DNA of 7,725 bases from Caulobacteraceae bacterium. Its GTDB lineage: Bacteria; Pseudomonadota; Alphaproteobacteria; Caulobacterales; Caulobacteraceae. Below the pieces are notes generated by a model. The model ran no database searches, was not told the origin of the DNA, and saw only the letters and a list, made by a program, of their open reading frames with translations. Positions 1-7,439 of this stretch are shown here, in pieces (the stretch's first letter is position 1; every line of letters starts with the position of its first letter). The translations under genes and the position numbers were made by a program. Where the stretch lies: contig SDZP01000159.1 of assembly GCA_004144935.1 (NCBI GenBank), positions 1 through 7,725 on the forward strand. Direction: 5' to 3'.

Positions 1-57
1 AGGCTGAACTGTAGGCCGACATGTAGGCTGAGGCGCTGCGAATGTAGGCCAATAGCG
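1..57. repeat. short degenerate TGTAGGC repeats (12-bp spacing)
   Basis: AGGC(T/C)GA recurs at positions 1, 13 and 25, exactly 12 bp apart. Two of these copies are preceded by TGT, and a further TGTAGGCC lies at 43-50, giving TGTAGGC at 10, 22 and 43. The array may extend beyond the left edge of the window. It lies downstream of coaD in non-coding DNA, and I see no protein-coding explanation for it. The repeat is short and degenerate, so it could be a decayed intergenic repeat family or chance. Confidence 0.45.
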
Positions 58-73
58 CTCCGTGCGGCCTACA
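43..73. repeat. inverted repeat downstream of coaD, possible hairpin
   Basis: TGTAGGCC (43-50) and GGCCTACA (66-73) form a perfect 8-bp inverted repeat with a 15-nt loop that contains AGCGCT. In the coaD (minus) direction it lies about 90 bp past the stop codon. No U-run follows it, so it is not a classic intrinsic terminator. It may instead be a 3' transcript-stabilising hairpin, or part of the neighbouring TGTAGGC repeats. A second, imperfect hairpin lies at 92-111 (GAC-GCC / GGC-GTC arms with one mismatch). Nothing else is recognisable in bases 74-160. Confidence 0.4.
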
Positions 74-160
74 GCGCCGGCACGCAGCACCGACCGCCAT
101 TTTCGGCCGTCAAGCTTCCGAGTCTGGTTTTTGAATTCAGGGTATGGCGCCGCTTTGCGG

Positions 161-655
161 TCAGCCCCGCCCGACCTTGGCCATCAATTCGGCGGCGATG
201 CCGGGCGGCACGAACTTACTGATGTCGCCGCCGAGCTTGGCGATTTCCTTGACCAGGCGGCTGGCGACGGCCTGGTGGCGGGGGTCGGCCATCAGGAAGA
301 CGGTCTCGATCTCGCGGTCGAGCTGCTGGTTCATCGCCGTCATCTGGAATTCGTATTCGAAGTCGGCGACGGCGCGCAGGCCGCGGACGATGATGCCGGC
401 CCCGACTTCACGGGCGAAATGCATCAACAGGCCCTCGAAGGGCCGGATCTCGATCTCGGCGACCGATTTCAGATGTTCGGTCTCGCGGCGGACGGTCTCG
501 ACCCGCTCTTCCAGCGTGAACATCGGGCCCTTGGACAGGTTGATGGCGACGCCGATGACCAGCTTGTCCACCAGCTTCACGGCCCGGCCCATGATGTCCA
601 GATGACCGTTGGTCATCGGGTCGAAAGTACCCGGATAGAGTCCGACTCTCGCCAA
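161..655 (-). CDS. coaD: phosphopantetheine adenylyltransferase (CoaD)
   Basis: CoaD catalyses the fourth step of coenzyme A synthesis: transfer of AMP from ATP to 4'-phosphopantetheine, giving dephospho-CoA and pyrophosphate. It acts in the cytoplasm, usually as a hexamer. The 164-residue product has the full family length. It shows the nucleotidyltransferase signature GTFDPMTNGH (residues 9-18, with the TNGH version of (T/H)xGH), the RGLR motif at 91-94, and SRLVKEIA at 132-139, which belongs to the conserved ATP-binding region. The start is TTG at 655: it is preceded by AAGAGGGA (669-662, 6 nt spacing), and an in-frame TGA a few codons upstream leaves no ATG or GTG option. The gene follows gyrA by 56 bp on the same strand and is probably read from the gyrA transcript. 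I recall the same gyrA-coaD order in Caulobacter. Identification is secure. Confidence 0.97.
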   Translation of the reverse strand: MARVGLYPGTFDPMTNGHLDIMGRAVKLVDKLVIGVAINLSKGPMFTLEERVETVRRETEHLKSVAEIEIRPFEGLLMHFAREVGAGIIVRGLRAVADFEYEFQMTAMNQQLDREIETVFLMADPRHQAVASRLVKEIAKLGGDISKFVPPGIAAELMAKVGRG

Positions 656-661
656 AGCCCG

Positions 662-698
662 TCCCTCTTGCGCAAGTCACCAGCCCTTGCTGGGCTGG
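662..698 (-). promoter_or_regulatory. gyrA-coaD intergenic hairpin and palindrome at the coaD ribosome site
   Basis: The 56-bp gap between gyrA and coaD contains a perfect 7-bp stem, CCAGCCC (680-686) with GGGCTGG (692-698), closing a 5-nt loop. No U-run follows it on the minus strand, so it should not stop transcription fully. Just downstream is the 10-bp palindrome CTTGCGCAAG (667-676), which overlaps the start of the coaD Shine-Dalgarno AAGAGGGA (669-662). The hairpin could tune mRNA stability or coaD translation after gyrA. This role is inference; only the symmetry is seen. Confidence 0.4.
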
Positions 699-711
699 CG
701 TTTGCTCGCTT

Positions 712-3495
<2,784 letters not shown>

Positions 3496-3619
3496 GGAGA
3501 GGGGTAATCCGTTGGTGGGAGCCTGTGGAATCGGCTCGGAACGTCTGGGTCTTTGTTAGCATTTGATGACTGGCGGCGCCACCCGCGCGGGCCTGTTTCA
3601 CACCCTGGGAGTCCTGAAA
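3496..3619. promoter_or_regulatory. gyrA/sodC divergent intergenic region
   Basis: This 124-bp gap must hold the promoters for gyrA (leftward) and sodC (rightward). I could not assign convincing -35/-10 pairs for either. Visible features are two GANTC sites (GAATC 3528-3532 and GAGTC 3609-3613), which are targets of the CcrM methyltransferase in Caulobacterales; the palindrome CCCGCGCGGG (3582-3591); and GGGAG at 3607-3611, which serves as the sodC ribosome site 8 nt before its ATG. On the minus strand, GCTAACAA (3560-3553) weakly resembles the Caulobacter housekeeping -10 (GCTANAWC), without a matching -35. Confidence 0.4.
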
Positions 3620-4135
3620 ATGCGTGGTTTTCTGATCGTTTGCGCCGGTTTGGCGATGGCCGGCGCCGCCGTGGCGCAGCCGGCTTCGGTGAGCGTGGCC
3701 CTGAAAGGTCCCAAGGGCGAGGATATGGGCAAGGCGACCCTGACCGAGGCCCCCAAGGGGGTGGTGCTGAAGATCGAGGCTAAGGGGCTGACGCCCGGCT
3801 GGCACGGGCTGCACTTCCACGAGAAAGGCGATTGCTCGAGCGCCGACTTCAAGTCGGCCGGCGGCCATGTGCATGGCGGCGCGACCATGGTGCACGGCCT
3901 GCTCAACCCCGACGCCAACGAGGCCGGCGACCTGCCGAACCTTTACATCGGGGCCGACGGGACCGGTGCGGCCGAGGTGTTCAGCCCCTGGACCTCGCTG
4001 AGCGGCGCGGGCTCGCGCACGGCGCTGCAGGACAAGGACGGATCGGCGGTTGTGGTGCACGCCAAGGCCGACGACCACATGACCCAGCCGATCGGCGGGG
4101 CCGGCGACCGGGTAGCCTGCGCGGTCGTCAAATAG
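3620..4135 (+). CDS. sodC: periplasmic Cu/Zn superoxide dismutase
   Basis: SodC converts superoxide to oxygen and hydrogen peroxide. The chosen ATG at 3620 has GGGAG 8 nt upstream and gives 171 residues beginning with a typical signal peptide: Arg2, a hydrophobic core, and AVA before Gln20. This predicts cleavage after Ala19 and a periplasmic location. An upstream TTG/ATG (3563/3566) would add 18-19 residues and spoil the signal peptide. Copper ligands are His65, His67 and His147, with His83 bridging. The zinc site has His92 and Asp104, but the usual third His (PHAGD in many homologues) is Glu101 here (ANEAGD); an extra His85 sits two residues after the bridging His. Cys72 and Cys167 form the expected disulfide, and Arg164 matches the active-site Arg. 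The family is certain; the zinc-site chemistry is open. Confidence 0.95.
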   Translation: MRGFLIVCAGLAMAGAAVAQPASVSVALKGPKGEDMGKATLTEAPKGVVLKIEAKGLTPGWHGLHFHEKGDCSSADFKSAGGHVHGGATMVHGLLNPDANEAGDLPNLYIGADGTGAAEVFSPWTSLSGAGSRTALQDKDGSAVVVHAKADDHMTQPIGGAGDRVACAVVK

Positions 4136-4139
4136 CGTT

Positions 4140-4163
4140 CCTTCCCCCGCTGGTCGGGAGAGG
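4140..4163. terminator. hairpin between convergent sodC and GNAT genes
   Basis: The 32-bp gap between the two convergent stop codons holds CCT-TCCC (4140-4146) facing GGGA-G-AGG (4156-4163): seven pairs with one bulged G and a 9-nt loop. There is no U-run on either side. Position suggests a bidirectional transcription barrier or mRNA 3'-end stabiliser. The sequence also resembles C/G-rich palindromic intergenic repeats common in high-GC alphaproteobacteria; that resemblance is an impression, not a search result. Confidence 0.4.
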
Positions 4164-4167
4164 GATT

Positions 4168-4665
4168 TCACGCAGGACGGAGGTCGAGCTTCATCAGCAG
4201 TTCGTCGACGTAGCCGTCGCCGATCTTCAGGGAACGGTGGTCCAGCCCGTAGTCCTCGAAGCCGAAGCGACGGTAGAGGGAGATGGCGGTGGCGTTGTGG
4301 GCGCTGACGGTCAGGAGCAGGTCTTCGACCTGGCCGCGGGCCTGTTCGATCACGGCGGCGATCAGCCGCTCGCCGACGCCGAGGCCGCGCGCGGCGGGAT
4401 CGACGTAGATGCCCCAGATGACGCCGCGATGTCGCGTCTTCACCGAGGTCGCCCTGCGCAGGCCGGCGATGCCGATCAGGGCGCCGTCCCGTTCGCAGCC
4501 GGCGACGTAATTGGCCTCCAGGGCCTCGGCGGTGGTCGCCAGCGGACGATCGGCCTCCTCCTCCCAGGAGGAACCGAAGGCGTCGGGGTGCAGGCGCAGG
4601 CCGGCGAGGCGCAGCGCCTGATAGGCGCCGGCGTCGCCGCCGCGAAGTCGCCGAACCTGGAGCAC
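4168..4665 (-). CDS. GNAT-family N-acetyltransferase
   Basis: This is a predicted cytoplasmic acetyl-CoA-dependent N-acetyltransferase of unknown substrate, 165 residues, a single GNAT domain. Motif A is visible as a beta strand WGIYVDP (84-90) followed by the pyrophosphate-binding loop ARGLGVG (92-98, R-x-x-G-x-G), and motif B as SAHNATAISLYRRFGF (121-136) with Asn124 and Tyr131. The GTG start at 4665 is favoured because the purine-rich GGGGAGGGG (4677-4669) lies just before it; an in-frame TTG at 4722 would add 19 low-complexity residues and has no ribosome site. It follows the EamA transporter gene by 60 bp on the same strand, so the two may be co-transcribed. Substrate cannot be read from the sequence: small amines, amino acids, antibiotics or ribosomal proteins are all possible for this family. 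Confidence 0.88.
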   Translation of the reverse strand: MLQVRRLRGGDAGAYQALRLAGLRLHPDAFGSSWEEEADRPLATTAEALEANYVAGCERDGALIGIAGLRRATSVKTRHRGVIWGIYVDPAARGLGVGERLIAAVIEQARGQVEDLLLTVSAHNATAISLYRRFGFEDYGLDHRSLKIGDGYVDELLMKLDLRPA

Positions 4666-4725
4666 CGTCCCCTCCCCTTTGCCGTCGCCGGCGAGCCTAG
4701 GGACCGGCGGGCGTGGCGGCAACGC

Positions 4726-5628
4726 TCAGGTGGCGCTGGAGGCCTGTTGCGCCGCCCGCCGCTCCGACAGCGCCACCAGGGCGACGCCGGCCATGGTGGC
4801 CAGGCCGCCGCCGACCAGCTGCGGCGTGATCCTGTCGCCCATGAAGACGATGCCGATCGTGCAGCTGACCAGCGGGGTGAGCAGGAACCAGGGGGTGACC
4901 CGGCCAGCCTCTCGCCGCTGGACCAGCCAGAACAGCAGGGCGGTGGCCCCGACCGTCGAGGCGACGGCGGCGAAGATGACCAGCGACCAGACGAAGGGGC
5001 TGGCGGCCTGGGCCCGCTGGACCACGTCCGGCTCGAAGGCGAAGGAAGCCGCCAGCAGCACCGGGGCGGCGGCCAGGGAGGTGAGACCCTGCATCTTCAG
5101 CGGCCGGATGCCGGGGGCGCGGCGCATCAGCACGGTGGCCAGGGCCCAGAGGGCGCTGGCGAAGATGCCGATCGCGATGCCCGGCAGGTCGGCGGCGCCG
5201 TGCGGATCAAGGCTCATCCAGACGACGCCGGCGAAGGCGATCAGCATGCCGGCAATGGCGGCGCGCGGCATGCTCTCCTTGAGGATCAGCCAGGCCGCCA
5301 GGGCCGTCATCGGGATCCACAGCTGCAGCGCCACGACGATGGGGCTGAGGTTATGGACCATGGCGAAGGCGATGTAGACGAGGCCGAAATGCAATGGCCC
5401 TGCCAGCATCACCAGCGGCAGCACCTGGCGCCAAGGCGGCCAGGGCGGGCGCAGGAAGGGGATCAGGCAGACCAGGGCCACCAGGAACCGCATGCCGCCC
5501 ATGAACAGTGGCGGCAGCGCCTCGGTGGCCAGCTTGGCGGCGGCGTTGTTAAGCCCCCAGACCAGGATGATGCCGAAGATCGCCGCCCATTCGGGGCCGG
5601 TGAAGGGGGTTCTGGAGGAGTTGCTCAC
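4726..5628 (-). CDS. DMT-superfamily (EamA) transporter
   Basis: This is a 300-residue inner-membrane protein with about ten hydrophobic segments in two homologous halves, the layout of EamA/RhaT-type drug/metabolite transporters. Each half ends in the typical EamA stretch: PIVVALQLW...LKES (96-119) then AIAGMLIAFAGVVWM (124-138), and RVTPWFLLTPL...GDRIT (243-268) then GGGLATMAGVAL (273-284). Members often export amino acids or other metabolites; the substrate here is unknown. The start is GTG at 5628 with GGAGG 4 nt upstream (5637-5633). The upstream region is shared with the divergent toxin-antitoxin operon, so the antitoxin operator may affect this gene as well. The GNAT gene follows 60 bp downstream. 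The family call is firm, the function is not. Confidence 0.9.
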   Translation of the reverse strand: MSNSSRTPFTGPEWAAIFGIILVWGLNNAAAKLATEALPPLFMGGMRFLVALVCLIPFLRPPWPPWRQVLPLVMLAGPLHFGLVYIAFAMVHNLSPIVVALQLWIPMTALAAWLILKESMPRAAIAGMLIAFAGVVWMSLDPHGAADLPGIAIGIFASALWALATVLMRRAPGIRPLKMQGLTSLAAAPVLLAASFAFEPDVVQRAQAASPFVWSLVIFAAVASTVGATALLFWLVQRREAGRVTPWFLLTPLVSCTIGIVFMGDRITPQLVGGGLATMAGVALVALSERRAAQQASSAT

Positions 5629-5640
5629 GAGGCCTCCGGC

Positions 5641-5669
5641 TTGACATGTACATGTGCCGAGGTCAACAT
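5641..5669 (+). promoter_or_regulatory. candidate promoter of the toxin-antitoxin operon
   Basis: TTGACA at 5641-5646 matches the -35 consensus perfectly. With a 17-bp spacer the -10 would be CAACAT (5664-5669), which is weak (3 of 6). This would put transcription initiation near 5675-5677, at or next to the antitoxin ATG (5676), giving a leaderless mRNA. Both elements overlap the operator palindromes. On the opposite strand TTGACC (5666-5661) could be the -35 of the divergent transporter gene. Promoter assignment is inference from position and the -35 match. Confidence 0.4.
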
Positions 5670-5677
5670 GTACATAT
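5644..5677. promoter_or_regulatory. twin palindromic operator of the antitoxin gene
   Basis: Two copies of ACATGTACAT start at 5644 and 5666, exactly 22 bp (about two helical turns) apart. The first extends to the perfect 12-bp palindrome ACATGTACATGT (5644-5655); the second is ACATGTACATAT (5666-5677), with one mismatched pair. They fill the gap between the divergent transporter and antitoxin genes, and the second includes the first bases of the antitoxin ATG. Antitoxins of the Phd/YefM and VapB kinds repress their own operon by binding paired palindromes, usually with toxin as co-repressor, which fits this arrangement well. Confidence 0.72.
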
Positions 5678-5951
5678 GGCCAAGATCACCCTGACCGAGC
5701 TGCGCAAGGACCTGTTCCGGCTGGCCGACAGGGCGCTGGAGACAGGTGAGCCGGTGGTCATCGAGCGAAACGGCAGGACCATGGTGCTGATGGAGGCGGG
5801 CAAGCCATTCGAGGCCGCGCCGGCGCAGACTCATGCCGAACGGGTCCGCGCGCTCCTGGCATCGCCGTCTCCTTTTCCGCCCATGAATCTGTCGCTGGAG
5901 GAGATGGCGGGCGGTGGGGGATACGACTGGTCCCCGGACGACACCGTCTGA
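5676..5951 (+). CDS. Phd/YefM- or VapB-type antitoxin
   Basis: This is the antitoxin of a type II toxin-antitoxin pair. It should bind and block the PIN-domain ribonuclease encoded next and repress the operon. The 91-residue product starts MAKITLTELRKDL and continues with a pattern like GEPVVIERNGRTMVLM (24-39), the N-terminal DNA-binding fold of Phd/YefM-like antitoxins. The C-terminal part (about 66-91, Pro-, Gly- and acid-rich, ending DWSPDDTV) is the likely toxin-wrapping tail. ATG 5676 is preferred: the fold begins there, and the in-frame ATGs at 5646 and 5652 would place the operator inside the coding region. The nearest purine run (GAGG, 5659-5662) is 13 nt away, too far for a standard ribosome site, so the mRNA may be leaderless. 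The toxin gene begins 3 bp after the stop. Confidence 0.83.
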   Translation: MAKITLTELRKDLFRLADRALETGEPVVIERNGRTMVLMEAGKPFEAAPAQTHAERVRALLASPSPFPPMNLSLEEMAGGGGYDWSPDDTV

Positions 5952-5954
5952 CCG

Positions 5955-6329
5955 GTGTTTCATCTCGACACCAACGTTATCGTCTGGCTCTCAGGACACC
6001 AGGCCCATCGGCTTTCCCGTGCTGGGCTGACGGCCATCGAAACGGGACCGGTGCGGATTTCGCCCATGGTCATGCTCGAGCTCCAGTACCTGCGCGACAT
6101 AGGGCGGCTGCCGGCCGAGCCGGATGCGATTTTTCGACACCTTGAAGGAAGGATTGGACTGGCGCTGACCGACACGCCCTTCGCGGCTGTCCTTGCGCAG
6201 GCCCGGCGGATCGACTGGACACGCGATCCATTCGACCGCCTGATCGTGGGCGCGGCGCTGGCCGAGGGCGTTCCGCTGGTCAGCGCCGACCGGCACATCC
6301 TTCAGCACCTGCCCAGCGCCATCTGGTAG
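5955..6329 (+). CDS. vapC: VapC-family PIN-domain toxin (ribonuclease)
   Basis: VapC toxins are Mg2+-dependent ribonucleases that cleave tRNA or rRNA and halt growth when the antitoxin is lost. The 124-residue product is one PIN domain with the expected acidic residues: Asp5 in LDTNV, Glu42 in MLELQYL, Asp91/Asp94 in RDPFDRLIVGAAL, and Asp112 in VSADRHI. The active site therefore looks intact. The start is GTG at 5955, only 3 bp after the antitoxin TGA and with no good Shine-Dalgarno, so translation is probably coupled to the antitoxin. This is a common way of keeping toxin below antitoxin. The gene uses some codons uncommon in the surrounding high-GC genes (ATA at residue 49, several CGA/AGG), consistent with horizontal acquisition but not proof. 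The RNA target cannot be predicted. It converges on ssb. Confidence 0.92.
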   Translation: MFHLDTNVIVWLSGHQAHRLSRAGLTAIETGPVRISPMVMLELQYLRDIGRLPAEPDAIFRHLEGRIGLALTDTPFAAVLAQARRIDWTRDPFDRLIVGAALAEGVPLVSADRHILQHLPSAIW

Positions 6330-6347
6330 CCGGGCAGGCCAGGTTTT
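6323..6347 (+). terminator. candidate intrinsic terminator after vapC
   Basis: A hairpin can form from CTG (6323-6325) with CAG (6340-6342) and GCC (6329-6331) with GGC (6337-6339), with a 3-nt bulge and the loop GGGCA. It is followed at once by GTTTT (6343-6347), the U-run expected for an intrinsic terminator of the plus-strand toxin-antitoxin operon. An alternative fold pairs CCTGCCC (6308-6314) with GGGCAGG (6332-6338). The stem overlaps the last codons of vapC and lies between two convergent genes. The structure is short, so confidence is moderate. Confidence 0.45.
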
Positions 6348-6350
6348 AGC

Positions 6351-6866
6351 CTAGAACGGGATCTCGTCGTCCAGGTCGGCGCTGAAGTCTTCGCTGGGGC
6401 CCGACTGCTTGTTGCGCTGGCCGCCGCCGAAACCGCCGCCACCACCGCCGCCCGAGTAGCCGCCGCCGTAGTCGCTGTCGCCACCGCCGCCGCCGGCCGA
6501 GGCGCCGCCGCCATCGCGACCGCCGAGCATGGTCAGCTCACCGCGGAATTTCTGCAGCACGATCTCGGTCGAGTACTTCTCGACGCCGGCCTGGTCGGTC
6601 CATTTGCGGGTCTGCAGCGCGCCCTCGATGTAGATCGTCGAGCCCTTCTTCAGGTACTGCTCGGCCACCTTCACCAGGTTCTCGTTGAAGATCACCACCC
6701 GGTGCCACTCTGTCTTTTCCTTGCGCTCGCCGCTGTTGCGGTCGCGCCATTGTTCCGATGTGGCCAGCGACAGGTTCACCACCTTGTCGCCATTGGGAAG
6801 ATTGCGGACTTCCGGGTCGCGACCGAGGTTGCCGACCAGAATGACCTTGTTGACGCTGCCCGCCAT
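6351..6866 (-). CDS. ssb: single-stranded DNA-binding protein
   Basis: SSB coats single-stranded DNA as a homotetramer during replication, recombination and repair, and recruits partner proteins through its C-terminal tip. The 171-residue product has an OB-fold domain at about 1-112, with the aromatic DNA-contact residues Trp40, Trp54, Phe60 and Trp88 at the same numbers as in E. coli SSB. A Gly-rich flexible linker (about 115-150) follows, then the conserved acidic tip DLDDEIPF (164-171). The start ATG at 6866 has GGAGA 6 nt upstream. A perfect alphaproteobacterial LexA box lies 86 bp upstream, indicating SOS induction. The gene converges with vapC. In many alphaproteobacteria ssb is found next to uvrA; here it is not, on either visible side. 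Confidence 0.97.
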   Translation of the reverse strand: MAGSVNKVILVGNLGRDPEVRNLPNGDKVVNLSLATSEQWRDRNSGERKEKTEWHRVVIFNENLVKVAEQYLKKGSTIYIEGALQTRKWTDQAGVEKYSTEIVLQKFRGELTMLGGRDGGGASAGGGGGDSDYGGGYSGGGGGGGFGGGQRNKQSGPSEDFSADLDDEIPF

Positions 6867-6952
6867 GGGGGTTCTCCATCTCGCCCGGCGACCATCCGCG
6901 CCGGAATCCGAAGCGGACCCTAGACCCCGTTAACGATTGGGGCAAGAACAAA

Positions 6953-6967
6953 GTTCTCTGTTTGTTC
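6953..6967. promoter_or_regulatory. LexA (SOS) box upstream of ssb
   Basis: GTTC (6953-6956), seven bases, then GTTC (6964-6967) exactly matches the GTTC-N7-GTTC direct repeat bound by LexA in alphaproteobacteria. An extra inverted half-site, GAAC, lies at 6946-6949. The box is 86 bp upstream of the ssb ATG, and no rightward gene begins nearby, so ssb is the likely target. ssb is a known SOS gene in Caulobacter and relatives. The exact ssb promoter could not be assigned. Confidence 0.82.
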
Positions 6968-6981
6968 TGATTTGGCCGTTG

Positions 6982-6990
6982 TTGTCCACA
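6982..6990 (+). promoter_or_regulatory. DnaA-box-like 9-mer upstream of ssb
   Basis: TTGTCCACA differs at one base from the strong DnaA box TTATCCACA. It lies 15 bp to the right of the LexA box (further from the ssb start) in the 155-bp gap between the lipoprotein gene and ssb. A GANTC (CcrM) site, GAATC at 6904-6908, is in the same gap on the ssb side. A single near-match can occur by chance, so any cell-cycle role is speculative. Confidence 0.3.
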
Positions 6991-7021
6991 GCAGAGTTTC
7001 GCCTGCCGTTCGCCGAACCGA

Positions 7022-7408
7022 TCAGTTGCTGGGCATGGCCCCGGGCTGGGCCAGACGGCCGTCGCCGGTGCGTTCGAGCAGCAGGAACTGGCCGCCGTTC
7101 CACTTGGCGCGGCGGAAGATGCCGCGCGGATTGACGATCAGGAAGCTGCCCTGGTAGGCGCCGATCAGCTCGCGGTTGGAGCCGCCCATACGCAGGAAGG
7201 TGACGCGCATCTTCTCAAGCTCGGCGGCGCAGTACTCGATCTGCGGCACGCCACGCTTGACGACATTGTACTTGAAGGTCTTGCCGTCCTTGGTCACCGC
7301 ATGAAAGCAGACGCCCTGGTCGTAGGGCGCCTCCGGCACCTTGTCGCAGGCGGAAAGGCCAAGGGCGGCGGACAGGACGGCGGCGAGCGCCAGGACGGGC
7401 TTTGACAT
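7022..7408 (-). CDS. small predicted lipoprotein of unknown function
   Basis: I do not recognise this 128-residue protein. It begins with a lipoprotein signal peptide: Lys3, a hydrophobic run, and the lipobox LSAC with the lipidated Cys21. Asp22 follows; by the E. coli Lol rule Asp at +2 favours retention in the inner membrane, though this rule is not general. The mature part has two further cysteines (Cys34, Cys60), which could form a disulfide in the periplasm, and mixed basic and hydrophobic stretches such as ELIGAYQGSFLIVNPRGIF (80-98) and WNGGQFLLLERTG (103-115). ATG 7408 has only a weak ribosome site (AGGT directly upstream, GGACGAG further back). It follows the partial gene at 7440-7725 by 31 bp on the same strand, so the two may form an operon. 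ssb is next downstream, 155 bp away. Confidence 0.75.
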   Translation of the reverse strand: MSKPVLALAAVLSAALGLSACDKVPEAPYDQGVCFHAVTKDGKTFKYNVVKRGVPQIEYCAAELEKMRVTFLRMGGSNRELIGAYQGSFLIVNPRGIFRRAKWNGGQFLLLERTGDGRLAQPGAMPSN

Positions 7409-7439
7409 ACCTAAATTCTCGTCCTGAAGCCGGAGCGGG

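Noticed and set aside
1..57. TGTAGGC copies as a CRISPR array
   Set aside because: The units are too short (7-12 bp), the spacing is irregular after the third copy, and no cas gene is present.
3563..3619. N-terminal extension of SodC from TTG/ATG at 3563/3566
   Set aside because: It would bury the signal peptide behind 18-19 residues; ATG 3620 has a good ribosome site and gives a standard export signal.
4666..4722. 19-residue N-terminal extension of the GNAT protein from TTG 4722
   Set aside because: It is low-complexity with no ribosome site, while GTG 4665 is directly preceded by GGGGAGGGG and begins where the GNAT fold begins.
5646..5675. 10-residue extension of the antitoxin from ATG 5646
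   Set aside because: It would place the operator palindromes inside the coding sequence and adds residues that look like translated operator, with no ribosome site.
3832..5694. 620-codon plus-strand open frame across sodC, GNAT and transporter
   Set aside because: It overlaps three well-supported genes in other frames or on the other strand, and its translation is repetitive Gly/Arg/Gln-rich sequence without domains.
6351..6570. Gly-codon-rich tract in ssb as a tandem repeat or repeat-expansion element
   Set aside because: It encodes the normal flexible Gly-rich linker of SSB and the repeats are irregular.
6925..6942. CCCC-GTTAACGATT-GGGG inverted repeat in the ssb leader as a riboswitch or terminator
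   Set aside because: The stem is only 4 bp with no conserved motif; it is too weak to call.
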